NCBI GenBank assembly: GCA_903813345.2
Contig: CAIIXF020000010.1
Span: forward strand, 10,534,349-10,598,348
DNA from: Owenia fusiformis
Lineage: Eukaryota; Annelida; Polychaeta; Sabellida; Oweniidae
Length of the DNA stretch: 64,000 bases
Direction of reading: 5' to 3'
Below the pieces are notes generated by a model, which was given only the letters and a program-made list of their open reading frames with translations, was not told the DNA's origin and ran no database searches. Shown piece by piece: positions 22,322 through 33,489 of the stretch. How positions within the stretch are numbered: position 1 is the first letter of the stretch; the number at the start of each line of letters is the position of its first letter. Both the position numbers and the translations under genes were made by a program.

Positions 22322-22392
22322 GGATGTCCTTTCCCTGAGACCCTAACTTGTATGAGAATACTTACAGGTTGGGCGATTAGGACTAGGACGAC
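22322..22392 (+). ncRNA. mir-125: miR-125 (lin-4 family) precursor
   Basis: The 5' arm from 22332 starts TCCCTGAGACCCTAACTTGT, identical to bilaterian miR-125 over its first 20 nt including the seed, then continues AT where many species have GA. The opposite arm near 22364-22385 (ACAGGTTGGGCGATTAGGAC) pairs with it apart from a three-base internal loop. miR-125/lin-4 is the third member of the conserved miR-100, let-7, miR-125 cluster and is in the expected order and strand here, but 7.0 kb from let-7. Confidence 0.93.
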
Positions 22393-22411
22393 CTGCATTA
22401 TCATCATGATC

Positions 22412-22484
22412 TCTTGGCCATATACAATTTCTTGGCCATATACAATTTCTTGGCCATACACAATTTCTTGGCCATATACAGCTA
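22412..22484. repeat. 18-bp tandem repeat after miR-125
   Basis: Four copies of TTTCTTGGCCATATACAA directly after the miR-125 hairpin. The 18-bp unit keeps short frames open on both strands (repeated WPYTIS or GQEIVY); these are not genes. Confidence 0.9.
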
Positions 22485-25100
22485 GCAATAACAATGTGTA
22501 ATAATCGTCTGTATGCTTTATAGATTAAATATTGACACAGTAATTGATTATATTGTATTTGTATATTTTTTTCAGTTTTCTGTGAATTCCATATATTCCC
22601 TGGAATGACTTCCGCCATCTGATTTACATGTAATGACTAGACAGAGACTTGTCTACTGAGCAGACCACTCAACAAATAATTAATCTTTGTGAGTCTGCAA
22701 AAATAAGTTAATTCAATTATTATATCAAGGCCTGCAAAAGATCAAATTAAACAATCAGAAATTGAACATCAAATCAAATATAGCACTTGGTGTAATTTTA
22801 CCAGCAAATCAGCTGGTCTATGTTTCTGTGCTTCATGTACCACCAAATCAACCAAACAGTGAATTGTCAAGGAGATATTCATTCAGCTGAAAATGGACTT
22901 AGCACTTTTAGGAGGAGGAATCGGGAATCTACCTTTGCTGTAATCTAGGCGTGTATTGATAGAGAGTCTAGACAGGGTCTATGCTTTTACCTCTCTTAGC
23001 AGGGGCTTATTGATTTTATCCAGACAGCAGCTACCCATGCTTAAAATATCCCCCTTCTCATGCAGATTCTTCATTATCTCATTTTAAAATTGAATAAAAT
23101 TTCAGATAGTTTCATTATTTACACTATTGTATCGTTTACATGTGTTGATTGTATTTTTGCAATTTTCAAATGTTGTTATTTTCTGCTTTTAATATGAAGT
23201 GTTCCTTTATGTTTGGGAGCACATGAGGAACAGGTCTTGCACACTTTTACATTATGCATAATGGTTGTCTGCTATGCAGGGTATATAACTGTATATGTAG
23301 GCCTTGGTATTACTGTGCTGTGTCATTGCATAATGTTGGGCATTTTGACTTTCATATTAATTGACATTATGCCTGTGTGAGCTATTTTGGAAATATATAC
23401 TGAGTTTATCACATAATCTGATGGACATATGGGTTCATTATATCATACACCATATGCAGCAATGTGATCACTCACACACAAATGTGTATATTTTTGTCAT
23501 ACAGTTTATATTTTATTGTGTTGATCAAAAATAAATATATAATATAAATAAATAAAATATGTATTTGCATCCAATCTCTATTATTTTGTCTATGTAAACA
23601 ATAAAATAAATAAAATAATTTATATCTTTTGTAGTAATGTAAAAATAAAGACCAGGTAGAAGTCAGTATTTTCTAATAATTCCTGGAAATCGATATTTCC
23701 CACTTCAACCTTGAGATAAAGAAAAATAAATATTTTTCACAATACAGTGACATTAGTTGACATTCCTCTTATCTTGTGTCTAGCCCTTAAGGCTTTTTGT
23801 AATATCCCCTTAATGAAAGATGCACACTGCACATGTATTCATATCAATATATATATTTGAATAGAATTGTACTTTTCAATGAATACAACTTTTCCCTGGA
23901 CGAAAAATAAAGTCAAAGAGAATTGATACTTAAAAATTATTTCCTCTGAGCTTAGGACAAACCTCATCTACTAAGTTTTATTTGATACACAGACCATCTC
24001 TGCTTTGCAAATATAGGAGGCTGTGATATCTCACGATGGGTTCTTATTGTCTTCATCATGTTCATAAGAACAGTCTTGATAGTGGATGATGTTTGGACCC
24101 CTGGATTTGGAGGATGCATATAAGCTAAAAATCCTATTACTACTGCAACTGGAATTCACTCAAATGCACAGCCCCACTAAATGTCTTAACCATTAACTAA
24201 ATGTAAATTAAACATTTGTAGTTTTACAGTACAACTTATGTCTTATCCCAAATTTTTCTCTGATCAAAGTCTAATTAACATTGATATCAAATACCTAACC
24301 TGATAACTACCAGATAATTCTTGAATCTTCAAGCTGAAAATATTTCAGGGTTAAATTAATATTGCATCATGCAGTTCAACTAGTGTTATATCAATGTATC
24401 AATTAGTTTTTGAATGGAAAACTGAATTGCTCAAAGATCAGTGTTCCCAAAGTTATTTCCTGAAGAGAAAACTCATGCTACCCATTGATTTTAGCTCATT
24501 TTGGTCATCCAAATTCTGTATATTTAAAGTCCCTGAAGCAATCCACTTTTCCTGCTAAGAAATAGAGCATGTCTCAAAGCACATTTTAATTATGCATTTA
24601 CCATTACAAAGGTAAAAGGTTGCTTTTTCAGTGAAAACTAAATCAACATGTTCTGAAAAAGTATGTCGATGGGTTCATTGTCCCTTAGGTATCACCTATT
24701 AGTCTGATTAACTTAATTATCATTATTATATACAGGGTCAAATATGAATTGTCTTCTGCTCATTTAATTAGTAAAATCAAACATGAAGATGATTGATGAC
24801 ACATTAATGCTTGGAAGTATTTCATACATATTATTATTAACTTATATCATTTTTTGAAATATTATTTATATAAATATAGGGTGTACCATAAATGCAATGC
24901 ATCTAATAATGCATATCTTTTTAACGAATAGATTTTGACAAATCTTTTTTAACATAATTAAAGTTGGTTCAATGTTCAATGTGGGTTGAAAAAGTTTCAT
25001 TACTGAAGCATGTTTATGGGCCATTTAATGGTCATTTGAAGAACATGCTCTAAATTGCTACTACCTCTCTGCACACATCTCAGCTAACTATCTATAAGCC
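22485..25100. other. Non-coding stretch, nothing recognised
   Basis: Very AT-rich. A TATACAGGGT motif near 24731 and ATAGGGTGTACCATAAATGC near 24878 look like ends of Tc1/mariner-type elements, but I could not find their partners. No coding segment is supported. Confidence 0.5.
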
Positions 25101-25107
25101 TTTATAT

Positions 25108-25165
25108 TATGACTAATGTAATCCTGTAATGATACAAGATGTCTATAAAAGTTATATATATATCA
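25108..25165 (+). mobile_element. Short relic of the LINE 3' tail
   Basis: GACTAATGTAATCCTGTAAT followed by GATACAAGATGTCTATAAAAG is a slightly mutated form of the 3' tail of the full-length LINE, in the opposite orientation and 0.2 kb from it. Only the last 60 bases remain recognisable. Confidence 0.7.
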
Positions 25166-25375
25166 AAAATATTTCAAATTCCCAAAATCACATGGAATTA
25201 CAAATGTAAATATGGCATATGCACAAGCATGTCACATGCATGTTTGTTGTTCCTATTCTATTTTCTATTTCTATATAAATATTCAGGTAAAAGGTAACAA
25301 TACACAGAGAGCACTTCATATTCAAAACAAGGCATTAACATGACAAAGTGTCACCACCTAGTTGTTCACAATATT

Positions 25376-28300
25376 ATATATAACTTTTATTGACATATTG
25401 TATCATTACATGATTACATTAGTCACAACTACTCACTAAGACTAACTAAAACTACTTCTACATTTACAAAGTAATGTACAAAAATTCCATATGCATATTG
25501 AAAGCATACAAGAGAGGCAGAATATTTTTAAGTGTGATGTACAAAATATGCTGACTATTCTAAATTGTTAAATGAGTGATATATAAATTTACCAAGGTGC
25601 CGTTGTACGATGGTATTATCACTTGAAATTATATTTGTAAATAAATTATCACTATTTAAATCAAATTTTGGTAATGTTTCAGAAATTTTGCTGAAAAATA
25701 TTTGCCTGTGTTGAGAATGCTTTGTACAATTTATGATAAAGTGAAATTCATCTTCTACACAATTACATATATTACATAATCTTTCATTTACAGGTTTGGA
25801 TTTTGGCTTTGTGTGTCTTCCTGTTTCTATTTTTAACTGATGTGAACTCAACCTAAATCTACTTATTGCTAATCTATATTTTTTATTGTCTAACTTTGTA
25901 TATGGTTCTAATGCAAAATCTTTCTTAAACAGCTTATATGTTCTTAATTTGGGATATATCAAAATGTCCTTTTTCCAATTTTCTACAAACATATTCTTTA
26001 ATTTCCTGTCAACCAAATTTACTAAGTGATCTGTAATTTGGCTTTGGTCATCCCAGTACTCTGTTAGTTCACATTTATGAAGTATATCATAAACCTTTCC
26101 AGACCAAGATTTAAATCCTAATTCATGTTTTTCTTGTCCATATAAGTAAGCCTGGTTTAAAATATTAGATTCTGGAAGTTTAATAAGTCTTAACCAGTAT
26201 TTCACAATTGATAATTCAATTTTGATAGATAAAGGAAATTTACCAAGATCACCATACACTGCGGGATTAGCTGTTTGAGTTTTGACACCTAAAATAGATT
26301 TTAAAAAGGACAAATGTATTGTTTCAATCGCTTTCATCTGCTTCTTGTCATACCAAATTTCACAGCCATAACATAGTATTGGACTGACTAATGAATCAAA
26401 AAGGTGAAGAGCAACATCAGGTGGCACGTCATTGAATTTCTTATACTGCTGTTTGATTTTGAATATTGCCTTTCGTGATTGTTCTTTGAGATAACTTGTG
26501 TTGATATCAAATTTATTATTATCAGTAAGAATTACTCCTAGATATTTATATTTATTTACACGTTCAATTTCTTGATCATTAAAAGTGAAAGGGGCAGAAA
26601 CTTTAGAGTTAAAAATGAGTACCTTTGTTTTTAAGGTATTAACTATGAGTCTATTAATTTTACAGAAAGAGAAGAGTGAATCTAATAATAACTGAAGTCC
26701 ATTATGTGATTCGGAAATGAGTACTAGATCATCTGCCCATAGAAGATGGTTGAACCTGACATCTTTTACGATAACGCCACATCTTAGTGGTAATACTTCA
26801 TTTAGGTCATCCATGAAGTGATTGAACAAAAATGTACTTAAAACACTTCCTTGCAAAACTCCTATTTCAGTGTCAAAAGTTTTAGTGATTCCGTTTTCTA
26901 ATTTAAGGCATGACTTAGATTTAGAGTACATATTCTCTATAATCCTGTAAATTTTAGTATGTGGGTGAATTCCAGCTTTACACAGCTTATATAACAATAC
27001 TGAGCGATCTATATAATCAAAAGCCTTCTTAAAATCAATCATACATGTATATAATGGTTTCTTATGCTGTTTGAATTTGTTAATTAATGTTTGCAAAATA
27101 AAAATATTATCAGTTGTACGTCTATTTTCTTTGTAAGCACCCTGAAGTGGGTCTGGTGAATTTTGCACTCCAGCATTAAAGACAAGACGATTTTGAATAA
27201 CTGAGTCAAATAAATTCCCTAGACAGGCCAGTACATTAATGCCTCTATAATTATCAGCTTGAAAACGGCTGCCTTGTTTATAAAGTGCACTGAGCATACC
27301 AATACTCCAGTCACTTGGATATTCTCCCTTTTCGAAAATAGCATTAAAAAGTGCTGTAAAATCAGAAACAAGGGTTTCACAATTTTTTAAAATATTGGAT
27401 GGAATACCATCAATACCCGCTGATTTGTTTGCATTTACTCTTTTCAAAGCACATTGAACCTCGGCTTGAGTAATTTTCATGTTGATGGTATCATTGCAAA
27501 GTTTGAATTTTTTATCTCCAGGATTAATTTGATATTTTGTAACAAAATGATTCATTTCCTCAAGTGCATTATCATCAAAATAATCTATGTTTGGAGGTTT
27601 AGATAGACTTTTGAAGAAGTTGAATAGATCTTTAGATGGGACTGGCATCTCTTTAATTTTATTTCCTGGCATTGCATTTATCAGTTTCCAGAAATCTGTA
27701 GAGTATCTGCATTTATTCTGAATTAAACTATTGAGCATTCCTGCTTTAAACCTTCTCTTTTCTCGTTGTTTAGTATGATTATATTGTTTTATTAAACTAT
27801 TTATAATATCATCGTCAAATTTAAGTTTTATTGCCTCATGGACTTGTTTCTTTAAAGATTTACATTCATCATTGAACCATGAATTAATCGGAAAGGTATG
27901 CCTTTTTGTGGTTTTTAATTTTTTAAATTGGAAAGTGTCATAAGATGCATAATGAATTACATTTAGGAGTTTATTTACTAATTCGTCAGATCCTATATCA
28001 TTACATCCAAGTTCAGTGTAAAATGATGTTAAAAGGTCATTACTTATATCATCAGATAACTTATGTTTAAATTCATTTTTCTTTACAGGATCCCATTTAT
28101 ATGATTTATATGTTTTAATGTTCAGAGATTCTGATTGAAAATTTGATGATTTCCTTTGATTATCAGTTTCACTTTTTAAAGATATAGAAAAATGTAATGG
28201 TGCATGGTCAGACTCAACACGCCTATCATGAACTTTAAAATCAGTGAATAAAGAAATAGTATTTGATTGAGCTGCAACATAATCAATAACTGATTTTCCG

Positions 28301-29150
28301 AAGTTGGGGTCTTTGTTAGATTTGTGCATAACATTGCGATAACATGTAAATTTCCCTAAGTTTTTATCTTGATAAAGGCGACCATTAAGTATTTTCATAT
28401 TAGCAGTTTTGCATAGTGATAAAAATTCTCTTCCATGAGTTTGAGAGACTGCCTTTGCATTTTTGTCCATAGAAGTTCGATTACTAACTAAGACCTCGTT
28501 TATATCTAGCAAATTATGAACAGTGTCACTATTTTCATATACTGGTATTGGTATATCACCATTACTGCCAGGTATATTAATGTTAAAATCAGGTAACTGA
28601 GCAGTTCTAGCATTCATGTCTCCACATATAATAGTTTTTCCTAATGTTTGATAATAAGCTAAAGATTTTTCTAAAATGTCAATATTACTACAACCAGTTA
28701 CAAATTCATATGAAGAACCTTTAAATGGTAAATATACAAAGCATAAATACAAATCTTCTGTAATATTGAAATGATTGGAATTGAATTTTAACCACACAAA
28801 AAAGTCATGTGACTGTGAAAGAATTTCAATACCATTTTTACTATATACATCACTAATCAGTACTGCCAGTCCTCCTGAGTAATGGCTATTAGTCATGCTT
28901 TTTGATTTTCTTGCAAGATTGTGACAAGTGTAGTTTTCAAAAGAAATTTCAGACTCTGGTGAAAGCCATGTCTCACACAATAATATGATTTGAAAGTCAT
29001 TGAAAAACATTTGTATATCTCTTCCATCATGAAGTTTATCGGAAATTTTATTGATGTTCCAAAGTAAAACTGAAAAGTGTTCATTTAGAGACTGAGTTTT
29101 CTCATTTGAAATCGTACATTCATTTGATACAGAGTTATCTTGCATTATGC
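25376..29150 (-). mobile_element. Near full-length non-LTR retrotransposon (LINE)
   Basis: Contains one long uninterrupted frame (25555-29145) and a 3' UTR of about 180 bp ending TCAATAAAAGTTATATATA, with an AATAAA signal and an AT-rich tail. There are no LTRs. Truncated relatives lie at 7994-8297, 9995-10405 and 25108-25165. The true 5' end is uncertain: a tandem array (29160-29610) directly precedes the frame and may be 5' UTR monomers or just the insertion site. No separate ORF1 was found. Confidence 0.9.
25555..29145 (-). CDS. LINE endonuclease / reverse transcriptase
   Basis: This 1196-residue protein copies its own RNA at a nicked chromosomal target. The N-terminal third is an APE-type endonuclease: LLWNIN near residue 27, the catalytic ETWL near 58, GDMNAR near 175 and the SDHAPLHF motif near 315. 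The reverse transcriptase follows: NANKSAGIDGIP near 570, DFKKAFD near 701 (first catalytic Asp), GVLQGSVLS near 766 and LWADDLVLI near 801, where the common FADD/YADD is WADD. A C-terminal cysteine/histidine motif, CNICNCVEDEFHFIINC, is near 1120. ATG and stop are both present without a frameshift, so it may be young. The domain order fits the Jockey/I/CR1 group; I cannot place the clade. Confidence 0.93.
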   Translation of the reverse strand: MQDNSVSNECTISNEKTQSLNEHFSVLLWNINKISDKLHDGRDIQMFFNDFQIILLCETWLSPESEISFENYTCHNLARKSKSMTNSHYSGGLAVLISDVYSKNGIEILSQSHDFFVWLKFNSNHFNITEDLYLCFVYLPFKGSSYEFVTGCSNIDILEKSLAYYQTLGKTIICGDMNARTAQLPDFNINIPGSNGDIPIPVYENSDTVHNLLDINEVLVSNRTSMDKNAKAVSQTHGREFLSLCKTANMKILNGRLYQDKNLGKFTCYRNVMHKSNKDPNFGKSVIDYVAAQSNTISLFTDFKVHDRRVESDHAPLHFSISLKSETDNQRKSSNFQSESLNIKTYKSYKWDPVKKNEFKHKLSDDISNDLLTSFYTELGCNDIGSDELVNKLLNVIHYASYDTFQFKKLKTTKRHTFPINSWFNDECKSLKKQVHEAIKLKFDDDIINSLIKQYNHTKQREKRRFKAGMLNSLIQNKCRYSTDFWKLINAMPGNKIKEMPVPSKDLFNFFKSLSKPPNIDYFDDNALEEMNHFVTKYQINPGDKKFKLCNDTINMKITQAEVQCALKRVNANKSAGIDGIPSNILKNCETLVSDFTALFNAIFEKGEYPSDWSIGMLSALYKQGSRFQADNYRGINVLACLGNLFDSVIQNRLVFNAGVQNSPDPLQGAYKENRRTTDNIFILQTLINKFKQHKKPLYTCMIDFKKAFDYIDRSVLLYKLCKAGIHPHTKIYRIIENMYSKSKSCLKLENGITKTFDTEIGVLQGSVLSTFLFNHFMDDLNEVLPLRCGVIVKDVRFNHLLWADDLVLISESHNGLQLLLDSLFSFCKINRLIVNTLKTKVLIFNSKVSAPFTFNDQEIERVNKYKYLGVILTDNNKFDINTSYLKEQSRKAIFKIKQQYKKFNDVPPDVALHLFDSLVSPILCYGCEIWYDKKQMKAIETIHLSFLKSILGVKTQTANPAVYGDLGKFPLSIKIELSIVKYWLRLIKLPESNILNQAYLYGQEKHELGFKSWSGKVYDILHKCELTEYWDDQSQITDHLVNLVDRKLKNMFVENWKKDILIYPKLRTYKLFKKDFALEPYTKLDNKKYRLAISRFRLSSHQLKIETGRHTKPKSKPVNERLCNICNCVEDEFHFIINCTKHSQHRQIFFSKISETLPKFDLNSDNLFTNIISSDNTIVQRHLGKFIYHSFNNLE

Positions 29151-29159
29151 ATTATGAGT

Positions 29160-29610
29160 TCAATCTTAAGTCAGATTTGAATTTCAGAGAACTTATATAT
29201 GATTTCGAAAAAAAAATTGATCAATTTGAAGCAAGTTGAAAAAATACCTTTTTTGAACATAAGAAGGTTATTGAAGGTGAAATCTCAAATTTAAAGCCAG
29301 ATTTGAACTTGTAGATGAATTTGAAAAAAAATTGGTCAATTTGAAGCAAGATGAAAAAAGGCCTTTTTGACCATGAGAAGGTCAAATCTTTTTTGACCTT
29401 GAGAATATCATTAAAGGTCAAATCCATAGTCAGATTTGAACTTTTGAGAACTTGTAGATGATTTTGAAAAAGAAATTGGTCAATTTGGAGCAAGTTGAAA
29501 AAAGACCATTTTGATCTTTTTTGACCTTGAGAGGTCATTGAAAGTCAAATCTTAAATATAAAATCAGATTTGAACTTCTGAACACTTGTAGATGATTTTG
29601 AAAAAAATGA
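29160..29610. repeat. ~130-bp tandem repeat beside the LINE start
   Basis: AGATTTGAA recurs at 29173, 29299, 29432 and 29566, a spacing of 126-134 bp. Each unit contains GGTCAATTTGAAGCAAG and a purine-rich AAAAA tract. A diverged single copy is at about 39660-39860 in RIOK2 intron 3, so the unit also exists away from the LINE. Confidence 0.85.
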
Positions 29611-29940
29611 AGTCAGTCTAAACAGTATTTGTTAAGTTATTGGAAATTGTAAGAATTTGTTACAGACGACCACCAACCACAAACCCCCAATCAGAATAAT
29701 GACTGCCAATTAGAAAAAAAGGCTTTGGTACTAAATTTATATGATGTACAAGAATTTCCAGAAATCCATGGTGAAACTTGGTAGTTGTACAAGTACATCA
29801 GTCTATAATAGAAAGATATCAAAGGAGACATGCAGAAGACATGTTCCAGGATATGTTTCTGCACAATCTTTCTTAAAAGTGATTACAGGATATTTAATAT
29901 ACATATATTGTAGTCAATGTAATGCCCTGTAATACATGTA

Positions 29941-30445
29941 CAGGGTGACCCAAAAAACAGAACTCACAGTGCTTTCATTTGTTCTCATACCCCAAAATAG
30001 AAACCTCCATAGATGTATTAAAGCTGATTATTTTTTCAAATGAGGTGTTAAAAAGTTCTGATAATCGACATAGACATAACTCAAAGACATAGCCAGGAAT
30101 TTCAGGCATCTGATTCTTACTACGTGTTTCACCATTGACTATTTTTCATTTTTCAATTAAAATATCAATTGAGACTTTGATTTCGAATTAATGTCTTCTT
30201 TAAAAATTTCCTTCTGAATTTCTCATAAAATCCCAAGATATGATTTTGTCTCGATGTTGATTTTCCAAAAATTTGACACATTCTAAAAATCATCCATGGT
30301 GTCACAATAATCAATTTTGTGTAACAACCTTAATATCATATTGTCATCCATAAATTCTACTTCATGCACATAAAAATTGGATTAACAGGGTAGGTATTTA
30401 AGAAATTATTTTACTTTTAGAGGGTTCTGTTTTTGGGTCACCCTG
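29941..30445. mobile_element. TA-flanked mariner-like MITE
   Basis: Left end CAGGGTGACCCAAAAAACAG; the reverse complement of the right end reads CAGGGTGACCCAAAAACAGA. TA flanks both sides. It is 505 bp with no transposase frame. CAGGGTG ends with TA duplications fit Tc1/mariner-type elements. Confidence 0.8.
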
Positions 30446-30483
30446 TACATTTAGAGATATTAAAAACTTAGAGGGTGTATAAA

Positions 30484-31582
30484 CATGGGGTGCGATCGAA
30501 AGATTTGTCCACTGTGGTGAAACATGATATTTTTATGAAAAATCAAAAAATTACCTACTCCATGGAATGGGTATATGATTTGCGGCTAACCTTCACTTCT
30601 GTTTGGTACAATAATGTTAGGAGCTGTAAGAGCTATTGAAAAGGGCACCAGAGTATCATTCTCTAAAATGTACCATTTTTAAAAAACATTTTAAAGTGAC
30701 ATGATAATATTTACATTTGTTTTTTTTAGTATTACACTGAAGGTATTGGCTTGGATGTATTGGATCTTTTTAATTTTTTTTATAAATTAAAATTAATATT
30801 TTAATTTTTTCAATACATCAAGATCAATACCTGAGTTTGAGTTATACTGAAAACATATGAAAATATTACCAGGTCACTATTATTGTGTCATTAAAAAGTT
30901 CAATGAAAAAGAAATGATACTTTGGCACCATTTTCAATAGCTTTTACTCCTAGCATTATTGGACTTCAAACAAAAGTGAAGGTTACCTACACACACTGCC
31001 CCCAGGATTCCGTGTTTGCAGAGCGCGGACGGAATTTGCCTCTGCCCGCGGAATTGCAGAATCAACTATTTTGGTCAATTTCCGCGGAATTTTCCGCAGA
31101 ATCCATATATTTTCCAAAAGTTTAAAAAGTCAGTCTTACCTGTAACAATTTGACACGTTTTCAGTCAAATCCCTTGCAGAAATAACCCAAATTATGCGAA
31201 GTGAAAATTCTAAAACGCCATCGTTTGATTTCTGCCGTTAGATGGCAGCATGTATGTAGTGACTGACTACCTGACTATCACGATATTTTCCCGTTTACTG
31301 GTTCGAAAACCATTAATATCCGCGGAATTTCTGCAGAATTAGCCCTTTCTTCTTGCAGAATTCACTAATTTCACTTGCAGAATTGAGCATTTTAACTTGC
31401 AGAAAACTGGGGGGAGTGTACACATAATATACTCATTGCATAGAGAAGGTACTTTTCTTGGTTATTATATTACGAAACATATGAGTTAAAAAATAATTTG
31501 TGAAGTTTTCTTAGTATAGTATGTTTTTACGAAAAATAGCATGCTCCCCCATGGTGGACAAATCTTTCGATCACACCCCATG
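30484..31582. mobile_element. Fold-back element with a nested insertion
   Basis: The ends are inverted repeats: CATGGGGTGCGATCGAAAGA at the left, and CATGGGGTGTGATCGAAAGA on the reverse complement of the right end, running on through TTTGTCCAC. Most of the interior is also palindromic: about 30570-30780 pairs with about 30790-30990. The right arm is interrupted by a separate element at 30988-31425 and then resumes (CATAATATACTCATTGCATA). Confidence 0.85.
30988..31425. mobile_element. Inverted-repeat element nested in the fold-back
   Basis: Ends read TACACACACTGCCCCCAG at the left and CTGGGGGGAGTGTACACA at the right, imperfect inverses. The interior repeats GCGGAATT and TTGCAGAATT many times (CCGCGGAATTTTCCGCAG near 31081). 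No protein frame is recognised. Its position within one arm of 30484-31582 shows that it arrived later. Confidence 0.7.
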
Positions 31583-33489
31583 ATAGAGCCAAAATAACTA
31601 TTGAAACAACATTATGTGTACCATAAATATTCTCGATATGGCTAATACCCCTTTCCTTTTATTGTTCTCCATCAGTTCTGATTGAATTAGCATGTGAAAT
31701 TATGCCCAGTAGACACAATAGAGGCAGAATTGATGATGTGACGCAGAACTTGTGAACCACTTTATTCTCGATCAAAATAAAACTTGGCATAAAAGCCAAA
31801 GAAGATGGCATATAAAAAACATATAAAAGTAGAATACGTCTTTAAAAGTTGTATGGCCACCATTTTGAAAGAAAATTCTGATATACTGTATAAAACATTT
31901 CATTTATATCTACATGAGGTGACTAAACATTAGTTGCTATTTCTACATTAGGCCATAAGAAGTAGATCCTTTGTTTTGCGTCCCCTTGCTTGCACGATTT
32001 TGAGTAAATCAGAAAAAACAAACACAACCAAATAGCAATCACAAGGGTCTGAAAGTACCATAGCATTTCATTCAGTCAGAATTGCAGGTCACAATTGACA
32101 GTGTTATTGATTACTTTGGCATGTATTGTGTATTTTTGGTTACCTTTGAATAATAGCTATGTTTAAATATATTGTATATGATGTGTGTGTTGCAATGTGT
32201 TTGAAATCACTGCAAATCGGAATGTCATCCCTTTTCCCATAAAATGTATACATTTCTTTTCTTTTTTCTTGAGTTTGTGTTTGTTTTCTTTGTACCCTTG
32301 CATGATTTGGATTTTGCTAGGACGCAAAACAAAGAATCTATTTCTTGTGGCCTTACATGTAATTCAATTGTCCATGATTTATATTTCTTTGAAATTGAAA
32401 CAATTTATACAGTTATAGCTTCGAATTCCAAGAACTCGTTTTATTTATGGTAATCTCACGGAAATATCCTTCAATGAAGGCTGGAGGGAATGAAAGGCTT
32501 CAGAGTTTTAAATAGCAATTGATAGTCACTTTGACATGTGCAGTCTAACCTTTCCCCCACATACAACATTAAACATTGAAATTGACTTTTTACAATGAGC
32601 GGGATAAATTGAATTTTGAAAATATACTTATATTTATCCCAACATTGGAAATCTTACTCTGAACGCTTCTCAGCTTCTGATCTTCCATCAGCCCTCAAGC
32701 ATAGTTATATGATCCAATCTATTCAATAATCAGAAAGATAATCGGAGATTCAAAGTAACATTATTATTTATATTTTTTCAGTCCTCGATGGTGTCTGAGC
32801 AATTTCTGGGATATCAGTGACGTAACTGGAATTGGACGACATTTTCAACTACAGATTTCTTCGGATTTGGGGATTATAGTTCAAAAAGCTTTGTCATATA
32901 TCTTAATTACATACATACCTATCGTTTGTGCAAATGCAACTCTACATAAATGTTTAATATAGAGTCACAGTGAGCAATGAAAAAAGCACCTCTGTGTAAT
33001 CCAATGGGAACGAACCCGGATGTAGACGAAGTTGGACAATACATGAGAGCTCTTCAAATGGGGAGGTAGCTAAACTGAACTAGATTAAACGTTATCGCAT
33101 ATTGGTATATTGCATAAGTATACCATAGCATATGATTTGAGTAATGATATCATTTATGAATGCAGATATTGATATCAATGAGTGAATTAAAATGATATTA
33201 CTCAAAATTCATAGGATGTTCTGTTTATCCCATAGTTCACTTATAAATCTAAACAAAGATTTCAAAACAACATTCACTCATCATGTGACGTCATGAAATC
33301 ACCACATAACAATACATGTCACATTGGCGTGAGTTTTCAAATCCGGGAAAAAGTGATATCTCTGGAATATTCTCAAAACAATTTTTGAAACTTGAGATCG
33401 TGCCCTAACTGCATGTATACGATTATTGAGAAACTCATCCAAGAAATGGGTTTAAATTGAGAAAACAAAATATCTTTCGAAAATCTATC
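31583..33489. other. Non-coding stretch, nothing recognised
   Basis: Single-copy-looking AT-rich sequence. Short frames near 32185-32453 overlap in two registers and show no domain. No repeat or inverted structure that I can support. Confidence 0.5.
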
